A program made the translations under genes and the position numbers. A DNA stretch of 64,000 nucleotides from Streptomyces longwoodensis (GTDB lineage Bacteria > Actinomycetota > Actinomycetes > Streptomycetales > Streptomycetaceae), in assembly GCF_001514125.1 (NCBI RefSeq), contig NZ_KQ948550.1:186001-250000 (forward strand), given 5' to 3'. The notes below the pieces were generated by a model that made no database searches, was not told the origin of the DNA, and saw only the letters and a program-made list of their open reading frames with translations. Positions 45,777-53,054 of the stretch are shown piece after piece. Position 1 is the stretch's first letter, and every line of letters begins with the position of its first letter.

Positions 45777-46036
45777 TCAGCCCCTGGTTCGACGGCGAAC
45801 GGCGAAGACCCGCATCGTCAGGGCGACGGCCAGCAGCACCCAGGCAGCAGCGCAGTAAGCCCATGCGGTCGTTCCCCGTACCGCGCCGACGGAGGCCCAG
45901 ACCGCCCACAGCGCTACCAGCACCGCAGCGAGGTCCAGGCGATGTCGGCAATGCGGGAGGGTAACTGGGCGCGCTGCCTGGTGCCGGGTTCCAGTGTTCC
46001 GAGTCCGTGGTGCTGCGGCGCGTCGTGACGCGACAT
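45777..46036 (-). pseudogene. Frameshifted small membrane protein gene
   Basis: A strong GGGAGG site 9 nt upstream starts an ORF (MSRHDAPQHHGLG...SRIADIAW) that stops after 40 codons. The other frame then continues with two clear transmembrane helices (LDLAAVLVALWAVWASVGA and AWVLLAVALTMRVFAV) and a basic tail. Codon bias switches frame at the same point, near 45940. Adding one base in GCCTGG would give one protein of about 86 residues. It is either a real frameshift or a one-base sequencing error. Confidence 0.6.
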
Positions 46037-46305
46037 GGGCGGTTCCTCCCGTGTGTCGAAGGTGTAATCCCGTAGGCGTTCCGGATACCCGTCGCGGAAT
46101 GGGGCACACTGCCAACGGCCTGTGCCCCATGGGGAAGACGGGGTTCCGCAGTGCGACGGAAGCGTCGCTGCCCGTGCGGTGCCCGCTCCGCCGGCCGATG
46201 GGCCTGTGCTGCCCGTCCCCGCCCGAGTGTCCTGGGACATGAAGGCCGGCGAGGTCACTCGGGTCAGGCAGGTGGCCCGGGCGCCCCCAGGGAGGGTCTT
46301 GCGGG

Positions 46306-47586
46306 TCACCGTCGCAGCTGCGCGACGGAGCGCGGCTGCTCCACGTCTCGAAGCCGGTCGAGGCGGGCGATGACCGGACCTGCTGTGATCCCGTGCAGCA
46401 CCACCGAAGCCAGCACGGTGAACGTCACCACGGCCCACAGTTCACGCTGCGGGACGGCCGGGCCACCGTGGCCCAAGGCGTAGGCGAGGTAGTACAGGGA
46501 GCCGATCCCGCGGACGCCGAACGCTGCGACAACCCAGCGTTCCCGGCTTCCCAGGGGGCTGCGCAGCAGTCCGGCCCACCCCGCCAGCGGCCTGATCACC
46601 AGCAGCACCGCGCAGGCGGCGACCGCGCCCTGCCACGTGAGAGCGGACAAGCCGCCCGACGCGATGAAGGCGCCGAGCAGGAACAGCACGGTGGCGGTCA
46701 GCAGGCGCTCCACCTGCTCCATGAAGTCGTGCAGGACGTTGTGGTAGCCATGGGCGCGCTCGGCGGCCCGGATGGCACAAGCGCTGACGAAGACCGACAG
46801 GAAGCCGTACCCCCCGGCGAGCTCCGTGACTCCGTAGGCCAGGAAGGTGGCGCCGAGCGCGACGAAGCCCTCCCTGTGCTGGGACAGCCGCAGCGTCCTC
46901 GAGCGCGTCCGGAAGAACAGCCAGCCGAGCAGCTTGCCCATCAGCAGCCCGACCAGCACACCGACGGCGCACCGGTAACCGAGATCCTCCGCCGCCCATG
47001 GACCGATCCACTCGGCCGACCAGCCGCTGCCCGCGACGGTCGCCAGCCCCACGGCCGCGTACGTCAGCGGGAACGCCAGTCCGTCGTTCAGACCCGCCTC
47101 ACTGGTGAGGGCGAACCGCACCTCGTCCTCGTCGTCCTCGTCGTCCGTGGGCTCGCCCACCCGCACTTCCGAAGCGAGCACCGGGTCGGTGGGCGCGAGC
47201 ACGGCCCCCAGCAGCAGCGCGGCGGCCGGCGGCCAGTCGAGCAGCCACCAGGCGACCGCCCCGGTGACCAGGACCGTCAACGGCATGGTGACACCCAGCA
47301 GTCGCCAGGTCGCACCCCACCGACGCCACCCGACGGGCCGGTTCAGCGCCAGCCCGGCACCCATCAACGAGATGATCACCACGACCTCGGTGACGTGCTC
47401 GGCCACCACCCGGTCGTCCACCGGGTCGATCGCGGGCAGCGGCAGGGGCAGCAGGTAGACGCCGATGCCGCACAGCAGGAAGACCAACGGCATCGACAGC
47501 GGTCGTCCGGACAGGACGCGGGGCAGAACGGCGGTGAGCAACGCCCCGACCCCCAGCCACGCGAAGACCGCGTCCGCGCTCGTCAT
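46306..47586 (-). CDS. Cation:proton antiporter (CPA1/NhaP type)
   Basis: A 426-residue membrane protein with about 12 helices. The ion-binding motifs of CPA1 antiporters are present: LAPTDPVLASEV and SEAGLNDGLAFPL. An acidic loop (DDEDDEDEV) lies between them. It should exchange Na+ or K+ for H+. There is no cytoplasmic TrkA/RCK domain. The ATG was chosen by the first helix; the upstream extension is an Arg/Pro-rich shadow. The 270 bp between its stop and the frameshifted gene hold no gene I can support. Confidence 0.92.
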   Translation of the reverse strand: MTSADAVFAWLGVGALLTAVLPRVLSGRPLSMPLVFLLCGIGVYLLPLPLPAIDPVDDRVVAEHVTEVVVIISLMGAGLALNRPVGWRRWGATWRLLGVTMPLTVLVTGAVAWWLLDWPPAAALLLGAVLAPTDPVLASEVRVGEPTDDEDDEDEVRFALTSEAGLNDGLAFPLTYAAVGLATVAGSGWSAEWIGPWAAEDLGYRCAVGVLVGLLMGKLLGWLFFRTRSRTLRLSQHREGFVALGATFLAYGVTELAGGYGFLSVFVSACAIRAAERAHGYHNVLHDFMEQVERLLTATVLFLLGAFIASGGLSALTWQGAVAACAVLLVIRPLAGWAGLLRSPLGSRERWVVAAFGVRGIGSLYYLAYALGHGGPAVPQRELWAVVTFTVLASVVLHGITAGPVIARLDRLRDVEQPRSVAQLRR

Positions 47587-47749
47587 CGGTACGACCCGCC
47601 CTTCCCTCCGCCCTGGACCACGCGTGTGCCCGGCTGGGCGCCCCGGCCGACTACCCCGGATGCGCAGTGCCATGATCGGACAACGGGTGTGGCGGCCACT
47701 TCCTGGCCTGAGCGCGGGCAGCGTGCCCGCCCGGACCCCCGTCCCGGCG

Positions 47750-47755
47750 TAGCCT
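47750..47755 (+). promoter_or_regulatory. -10 box of the AraC-type regulator
   Basis: TAGCCT, 7 nt before the GTG start, leaderless geometry. Confidence 0.5.
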
Positions 47756-47762
47756 GGCGTAC

Positions 47763-48599
47763 GTGTACGCGGAACGCCCCTCCCGGCTGCCGGGCGCGGT
47801 CCTGTGGACGGCCACGCCGACCGGTCGCGAGCCGCGCGCGGTGCTCCCCGACGGCTGCATGGACCTGCTGTGGAGCGAGGGCCGGCTGCTGGTCGCCGGC
47901 CCCGACACCCGCGCCCACGTGCCCGACGGACCGCCCGCGGCCTGGGCGGGCCTGCGCTTCTTCCCCGGCACCGCGCCCGGCTTCCTCGGCGTGCCCGCCC
48001 ACGAACTGCGCGACCGCCGCGTGGACCTGGCCGACCTGTGGCCCGCGGCCCGGGTACGGCGCCTGCGCGCCGCGGTGCGGGCCGCGGCGGACCCGGCCAC
48101 GGGCCTGGAGGAGGCGGTCCTGCCCGCCGCCGCACCGCCCGACCCGGCGCTGCGGCGCCTGGTCACCGCCCTCGGCGCGGGCCGCCCCGTCGGTGCCGTG
48201 GCCGACGAACTCGGCCTCGACGCACGCCGGTTGCACCGGACGGCCCTGGCCCGCTTCGGCTACGGCCCGAAGACCCTGGCCCGCGTCCTGCGCCTGCAAC
48301 GCGCGCTGGCCCTGGCCCGCGCGGGCGTGCCGCTGGCCGGCACGGCGGTGCGGGCCGGCTACGCGGACCAGGCCCACCTCACCCGTGACGTACGGGCGTT
48401 GACTGGTCGGACACCGTCGGAGCTACTGGGTGAGCGGCGCGAACAGGTCGACGCCGTTGCCGTCCGGGTCGTGGACGACGGCGTACCGCTGGCCCCAGAA
48501 GGCGTCCCAGGGCTTGAGCTCCCCGTGGTGACCGCTGCCGACGAGCTGTTCGTAGACGGCGTCCACCTCACCGGGCGCCTCGCAGCGCAGGGCGAGTGA
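47763..48599 (+). CDS. AraC-family transcriptional regulator
   Basis: A 278-residue protein with a DUF6597-like N-terminal domain (VLPDGCMDLLWSEGRLLVAGPD) and a C-terminal AraC helix-turn-helix pair (about 140-220, VADELGLDARRLHRTALARFGYGPKTL...HLTRDVRALTGRTPSELL). Family members normally end just after this point. Here about 55 extra residues follow, read antisense through the 3' end of the VOC gene, so the proteins' genes overlap by 177 bp tail-to-tail. The effector is unknown. Confidence 0.85.
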   Translation: MYAERPSRLPGAVLWTATPTGREPRAVLPDGCMDLLWSEGRLLVAGPDTRAHVPDGPPAAWAGLRFFPGTAPGFLGVPAHELRDRRVDLADLWPAARVRRLRAAVRAAADPATGLEEAVLPAAAPPDPALRRLVTALGAGRPVGAVADELGLDARRLHRTALARFGYGPKTLARVLRLQRALALARAGVPLAGTAVRAGYADQAHLTRDVRALTGRTPSELLGERREQVDAVAVRVVDDGVPLAPEGVPGLELPVVTAADELFVDGVHLTGRLAAQGE

Positions 48600-48827
48600 G
48601 GCCCGCCCGCCACCGGACGGGGCCCGCCACCCGGGATGGAACGACCGCACGGTGTCCTCGGTGTCCAGCAGCAGTCGCAGCCCGCCGGGCAGCACCGCCT
48701 CGGCGTGCGGCTCCCGCTCGGCACCCTCGGGGAAGGCGAACCCGAGCCGCCGGTAGAAGGCGACGGAGGCGGCCATGTCGGAGACGACGAGGCCGATGGC
48801 ATCGAAACGCGGAGTCGGTGAAGTCAT
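48423..48827 (-). CDS. VOC-family (glyoxalase/bleomycin-resistance fold) protein
   Basis: A 134-residue protein with the full VOC beta-alpha-beta-beta-beta repeat: DAIGLVVSDMAASVAFYRRLGF at the start and WGQRYAVVHDPDGNGVDLFAPL at the end, with the typical DPDGN turn. It may bind a metal or a hydrophobic drug. TAGCGT (48834-48839) ends 6 nt before its ATG. Its last 177 bp are antisense to the AraC gene; codon bias in that stretch favours this VOC reading. Confidence 0.9.
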   Translation of the reverse strand: MTSPTPRFDAIGLVVSDMAASVAFYRRLGFAFPEGAEREPHAEAVLPGGLRLLLDTEDTVRSFHPGWRAPSGGGRASLALRCEAPGEVDAVYEQLVGSGHHGELKPWDAFWGQRYAVVHDPDGNGVDLFAPLTQ

Positions 48828-48955
48828 GGGGCCACGCTAGGCAGGGAACGGGGCACGGGTCTTGAACGAAACGGACAGCGGGCGGGGAGGCAGGCGGACC
48901 GCAGGAAGACCGCAGGAGGACCGCAGGGGCCGTGCGCCCGGACCCCTTCCGGCAC

Positions 48956-49597
48956 TCAGCCGAACGTGACCGGGCCGTTCGGCGTGTCCACGGTGAAGGA
49001 GAACCCCCAGGGGCCGGGGGACACGGTGAGGTCGGTGCCCAGTGCGGTGAGGCAGGGGCGGACCTCGTGCGGGGCGGGCGCCGTCGCCGTGAACGACAGC
49101 AGCGGGACGACCGGGAGGCCCGAGTCGGTCGGGTGCGCGGCGGCGCCCCAGTCGATGAGGAACGGCGCCAGGTCGCACGGCCGCGGCGGCCCGTCGGTCA
49201 GCCGCCACTCCAGCAGCACCCCGTCCGGCCGGCGCCGGCTCATCGCCCGGATGTCACCGGGGTCGTACCCCTGCCCCCGCGCCGCCGCCACGGCCGCGTC
49301 GAGGTCGGGCGGGCTGATCGCCCAGGTGAGGGTGCGGGCGGCGGGCAGCGCGTCGACGCCGAAGGGACGGGCCCCGGAGGGGCCGGGGCGGTCGGGGTCG
49401 GAATCGGGGTCGGGTCCGATGATCTCCAGGTAGGCGCGTCCCCCCAGTCCGACCAGGTGGTTGCGGGTGCCGAGGTCGACGTGCGCGCCTCCCGGTGCCG
49501 GCGCCACCCCCGTGCGCCGGGTGAACTCGGCGACGGTGGCGGCCAGATCGGGCGTCGCGAGGACGATGTGGTCGAGGTGCGCCGGGAAGGACGTCAT
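48956..49597 (-). CDS. VOC/glyoxalase-like protein
   Basis: A 213-residue protein of the glyoxalase-like (type 3, PF13468-like) group: LDHIVLATPDLAATVAEFTRRTG, GTRNHLVGLGGRAYLEIIGPDP and a C-terminal half ending VDTPNGPVTFG. TAGGCT (49605-49610) lies 7 nt before the ATG, supporting this start over longer ones. It is divergent from the ThuA gene. Substrate unknown. Confidence 0.85.
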   Translation of the reverse strand: MTSFPAHLDHIVLATPDLAATVAEFTRRTGVAPAPGGAHVDLGTRNHLVGLGGRAYLEIIGPDPDSDPDRPGPSGARPFGVDALPAARTLTWAISPPDLDAAVAAARGQGYDPGDIRAMSRRRPDGVLLEWRLTDGPPRPCDLAPFLIDWGAAAHPTDSGLPVVPLLSFTATAPAPHEVRPCLTALGTDLTVSPGPWGFSFTVDTPNGPVTFG

Positions 49598-49681
49598 CCC
49601 GCCGAGCCTACGCGCCGGCCTCCCGGCGCCCCGGCCGTTCCGGGAGATGGTCCGCCCCGTGAGCCGCCCCGGCGCCCGGCA

Positions 49682-49687
49682 TAGGCT
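49682..49687 (+). promoter_or_regulatory. -10 box of the ThuA-domain gene
   Basis: TAGGCT, 7 nt before the ATG. The divergent VOC gene has the same hexamer at the same distance from its own start. Confidence 0.5.
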
Positions 49688-49694
49688 CGGGGAC

Positions 49695-50348
49695 ATGACC
49701 GCCCGGCTGCTCGTGTACACCCGCACCACCGACTACCGCCACGACTCCATCCCGGACGCCGTCGCCGCCCTGCGCGCGTTCGACGGCGCCACGGTCGACC
49801 ACACCGAGGACCCGTCCGCCCTGGAGGCCGGCCTGGACGCCTACGCCGCGGTCGTCTTCCTCTCCACCAGCGGCGACGTGCTCACCCCCGCCGGCCGGGA
49901 CCGGCTCGCCGCGTACGTCGAGGGCGGCGGCGCCTTCGTCGGCGTCCACGCGGCGGCCTGCACGGAGGAGGGCTGGCCGTACTACGGCGAACTGCTCGGC
50001 GCCCGCTTCGCCCGGCACCCGGAGTACCAGCCGGGCCGGGCCGTCGTGGAGGACCGCGACCACCCGGCCACGCGGAACCTGCCCCCCGTCTGGGAGTTCA
50101 CCGACGAGTGGTACGACTTCCGGACCAACCCCCGCCCCGCGGTACGGGTGTTGCTGCGCGCCGACGAGGCGTCGTACGACGGCGGCGGCATGGGCGACGA
50201 CCACCCGCTGGCCTGGACCCGCGACCAGGGCGCGGGCCGCGTCTTCTACACCGCACTCGGCCACGCCACGGAGGCCTACCGCGACCCCACCTTCCTCGCC
50301 CACCTGCGGGGTGGACTCGACTGGGCGGTCGGCGGGGCCCTTCACTGA
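49695..50348 (+). CDS. ThuA-domain protein (glutamine-amidotransferase-like fold)
   Basis: A 217-residue stand-alone ThuA domain with LLVYTRTTDYRHDSIPDAV, VVFLSTSGDVLTPAGRDRL, GGGAFVGVHAAA and VFYTALGHATEAY. ThuA of rhizobia is linked to trehalose catabolism, and related proteins act on sugars, so the presence of trehalose genes in the window is suggestive only; they are 35 kb away. No signal peptide is present. Confidence 0.92.
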   Translation: MTARLLVYTRTTDYRHDSIPDAVAALRAFDGATVDHTEDPSALEAGLDAYAAVVFLSTSGDVLTPAGRDRLAAYVEGGGAFVGVHAAACTEEGWPYYGELLGARFARHPEYQPGRAVVEDRDHPATRNLPPVWEFTDEWYDFRTNPRPAVRVLLRADEASYDGGGMGDDHPLAWTRDQGAGRVFYTALGHATEAYRDPTFLAHLRGGLDWAVGGALH

Positions 50349-50370
50349 CCAGACCGTCGGCCGCCGCCGA

Positions 50371-50775
50371 TCACCGGGTGCGCTCCGTGCGGTCGTCGTA
50401 CTCCTCGCGGGCGGTGAGGACTTCTCCGATGTGCAGCACGGACCACTCCGTGAGCGCCTTCAGCGGTTCCCGCAGCGTCTGGCCGAGCGCGGTCAGCTCG
50501 TACTCCACGTGCGGCGGCACCTCCGGGTAGACGGTCCGGCTGACCAGCCCGTCGCGTTCGAGGGTGCGCAGCGTCTGGGTGAGCATCTTCTCGCTCACGC
50601 CCGCCAGCGCCTGCCGGAGATGACCGAACCGGGAGGTCCCGTTCCGGCCGAGTTCGCCCAGCACGAGGACCGCCCACTTGCTGCCGATCTGGTCGAGCAG
50701 GTCCCGCGACGGGCAGCCGCGCTCGTACGGATCGAACGACGGCAGGGGCCCGGTCACGTTCTCGACAGCGGCCAC
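50371..50775 (-). CDS. HxlR-family transcriptional regulator
   Basis: A 134-residue winged-helix regulator with the HxlR signature CPSRDLLDQIGSKWAVLVLGEL, GVSEKMLTQTLRTLERDGLVSR and VPPHVEYELTALG. C38-like Cys (RGCPSRD) is the residue that senses quinones or diamide in YodB/QorR relatives. GAGG with good spacing favours this GTG; another GTG lies 9 nt upstream. It is divergent from the NmrA-like gene, its likely target. Confidence 0.92.
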   Translation of the reverse strand: MAAVENVTGPLPSFDPYERGCPSRDLLDQIGSKWAVLVLGELGRNGTSRFGHLRQALAGVSEKMLTQTLRTLERDGLVSRTVYPEVPPHVEYELTALGQTLREPLKALTEWSVLHIGEVLTAREEYDDRTERTR

Positions 50776-50800
50776 AGCGCTCACCTCATTGCTATCGGTC

Positions 50801-50812
50801 GGGTAAGTACCC
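50801..50812. promoter_or_regulatory. Candidate HxlR operator
   Basis: GGGTAAGTACCC, 5-bp arms around AG, in the divergent gap between the HxlR and NmrA-like genes. HxlR regulators commonly bind GTAC-containing dyads, from memory. Confidence 0.5.
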
Positions 50813-50918
50813 TACCAAGAAGTGGCTACTCCCCATCAGTGAGTGTGCAGGTCATTCTGGGTTTCATCCCGCCGCGGACGGACTGCGGCGAGCGTGCGAG
50901 CACGCGTGGGAGGAAGGA

Positions 50919-51782
50919 ATGACCATCATGCCGATCGTCGTCACCGGAGCCACCGGCCAGCTGGGCAGGCTCACCGTCGAGGCACTGCTGCGGCGCGGAA
51001 TCCCGGCCGCGGACATCATCGCGACCGGCCGGGACATCGCCAGGATCAAGGACCTGGCCGACCGGGGCATCACGGTTCGCCGCGCCGACTTCGCGGACGC
51101 CGACGGTCTGGCCGAGGCGTTCGCGGGGGCGGACAGGCTGCTGCTGATCTCGGCCTCGGTCCCCGTGGGCGAGCGGGTCGCCCATCACCGCCGCGTGATC
51201 GACGCCGCGGCGTCCGCGGGCGTGTCGCTGGTGGCGTACACGAGCACGACGCACGCGGACACGGCCACCACCGTCATCGGTGCCACGCACCGCGAGACCG
51301 AGGAGTACCTGCGGGACCGCGCAACCCCCAGCGTGCTGCTGCGCAACAGCTGGTACCTGGAGAACTACACCGGCCAACTGCCGCAGATCCTGCAGCACGG
51401 CGCCGTCGTCGGCGCCGCGGGCGAGGGGCGGATCAGCGCCGCGTCCCGCGCCGACTACGCCGAGGCCGCAGCGGTCGTCCTCACCACGGAAGGCCACACC
51501 GGCGCCGTGTACGAGCTCGGCGGCGACGCATCCTTCACCCTGACCGAGCTCGCCGCCGCGATCTCCGCTGCGGCCGGACAGCAGGTCGCCTACGCCGACC
51601 TCCCGGTGGCGGACTTCGCCCGGGCCCTGGCCGCCGCGGGCCTGCCCGCCGAGCTGGCGGAGGTCCTCGCCGACGCCGACCGCGGCATGAGCCGCGGCGA
51701 GATGTACACCGACTCCGGCGACCTGCGCCGCTTGATCGGCCGCCCGCCCGTGACCCTGACCGAGGCACTCGCCGGTATGTGA
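50919..51782 (+). CDS. NmrA/QOR2-like NAD(P)-binding oxidoreductase
   Basis: A 287-residue atypical short-chain dehydrogenase with the nucleotide motif VVTGATGQLGRLTVEALLRRG, LLLISASVP, VAYTSTTHAD and RNSWYLENYTGQLP, as in QOR2-type quinone reductases. GGGAGG is 5 nt before the ATG (a second in-frame ATG follows at 50928). Pairing with HxlR/QorR suggests an electrophile- or quinone-induced detoxifying enzyme, which is inference. Confidence 0.92.
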   Translation: MTIMPIVVTGATGQLGRLTVEALLRRGIPAADIIATGRDIARIKDLADRGITVRRADFADADGLAEAFAGADRLLLISASVPVGERVAHHRRVIDAAASAGVSLVAYTSTTHADTATTVIGATHRETEEYLRDRATPSVLLRNSWYLENYTGQLPQILQHGAVVGAAGEGRISAASRADYAEAAAVVLTTEGHTGAVYELGGDASFTLTELAAAISAAAGQQVAYADLPVADFARALAAAGLPAELAEVLADADRGMSRGEMYTDSGDLRRLIGRPPVTLTEALAGM

Positions 51783-51865
51783 ACCGGGAGCGGCCGCGGT
51801 CCCGCACCACCGGGGTCCGGCCGCGCCAAGGGGTGGGTACAGCGCTGGGAAGGGGGGGGGAGGCC

Positions 51866-52879
51866 TCAGGCCAGCCGGGACAGGTCCGCCCGGTGGACCT
51901 CGTGGCCCAACGGGTGGCCGGAGGACAGGCGTTCCAGTTCCTCCACCACGACGCGGCCGAGGCGTTCCAGTTCGTTGCCGAGGGAGCCGGCGACGTGGGG
52001 CGTGAGGAAGACGTTGGGCAGGGTGTGGAGGGGGGAGTCGGCGGGGAGCGGCTCCGGGTCGGTGACGTCCAGGACCGCCCGGAGGCGACCGGAGACCAAC
52101 TCGTCGGTCAGCGCCTGCTGTTCGACCAGCGCGCCCCGGGACGTGTTGATCAGCACGCCGCCGTCCCGGATCAGGGCGAGCCGCGCCCGGTCCAGCAGGT
52201 GGTGGGTCTCGGGGATGTCCGGCGCGTGCAGCGTGACGATGTCGCTGTGCCGCAGCAGCTCGTCCAGTTCGACGAGCCGGGCCCCCAGCGCGGCGGCGCC
52301 GGCGGCGTCCACGTACGGGTCGTACAGCAGGACCTCGACGTCGTGGGGGCGCAGCAGCTCCAGCAGGCGGCGGCCCACCCGGGAGGCCGCGACGACGCCG
52401 ACCCGGCGGCCCAGGTTGCCGGTGGCGGCCGTCTCGGCGGGCGTGGGCAGGGCGTGCGTGCTGCGGTACCGCTCGCGGTGCGTGAAGACGTCCTTCCCGG
52501 CGAGCAGGATCATCGCCAGCGTGTACTCCGCCACGGGCACCGCGTTGCCGGTGGCCGCGCTGGACACCACGATCCCGCGCCGCCAGAGCGCCTCGCCGAC
52601 CAGGGAGCGGACCGAGCCCGCCGCGTGCAGGACCGCGCGCAGCCGGGGCGCGACGGCGAGCAGGTCCGCGTCCAGGCGCGGGCAGCCCCAGCCGGTGATC
52701 AGGACGTCCGCGCCGGACAGCGCCGGCGCCACGGCGGGGTCGGTGACGTCCCGCACGACCACGGCGGGGTCGACGTCGGCCGCCAGGTGCAACCGCTCCA
52801 TCAGCGGCGCGGGGAAGAGCCGGGGCAGGTGCACCGGGTCCATGGCGAACACGGCCCTGGGCAGCGGGGCGCTGGGCAT
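51866..52879 (-). CDS. D-isomer-specific 2-hydroxyacid dehydrogenase
   Basis: A 337-residue enzyme with the catalytic trio in INTSRGALV (Arg), DVTDPEPLP (Glu) and LTPHVAGS (His). The NAD-binding glycine motif is degenerate: RVGVVAASRVGRR instead of xGIIGLGRIGR, as in a subset of sugar-acid dehydrogenases. A LacI-type dyad lies 29 bp upstream of its start. It is divergent from a carboxylesterase. Probably acts on a sugar acid; substrate unknown. Confidence 0.88.
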   Translation of the reverse strand: MPSAPLPRAVFAMDPVHLPRLFPAPLMERLHLAADVDPAVVVRDVTDPAVAPALSGADVLITGWGCPRLDADLLAVAPRLRAVLHAAGSVRSLVGEALWRRGIVVSSAATGNAVPVAEYTLAMILLAGKDVFTHRERYRSTHALPTPAETAATGNLGRRVGVVAASRVGRRLLELLRPHDVEVLLYDPYVDAAGAAALGARLVELDELLRHSDIVTLHAPDIPETHHLLDRARLALIRDGGVLINTSRGALVEQQALTDELVSGRLRAVLDVTDPEPLPADSPLHTLPNVFLTPHVAGSLGNELERLGRVVVEELERLSSGHPLGHEVHRADLSRLA

Positions 52880-52907
52880 GACCCTCCCAGGGGCGCGAGG
52901 GAGCGGC

Positions 52908-52921
52908 GGAAAGCGTTTTCC
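52908..52921. promoter_or_regulatory. LacI-type operator candidate
   Basis: GGAAAGCGTTTTCC, a 14-bp dyad with one mismatch and the AAGCG-TTT core typical of LacI-family sites, between the divergent dehydrogenase and esterase genes. A similar dyad occurs at 55.97 kb. Confidence 0.55.
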
Positions 52922-53054
52922 AGGCTAGGGGTGCGGTGGAAACGTGGTCAAGGAACGCGTGATCGTCGGCAGGACGAGGCGGAATACCTGGGGCCGCTGT
53001 GGTGCTCTGGTGTCACCGGTGCACGTGCGAGCACGGCGAAGGGCTGGTGGGCGC

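Noticed and set aside
45914..46438. A 174-codon ORF upstream of the frameshifted membrane gene
   Set aside because: Only the last 40 codons follow a ribosome site and show coding bias; the upstream part has random codon use.
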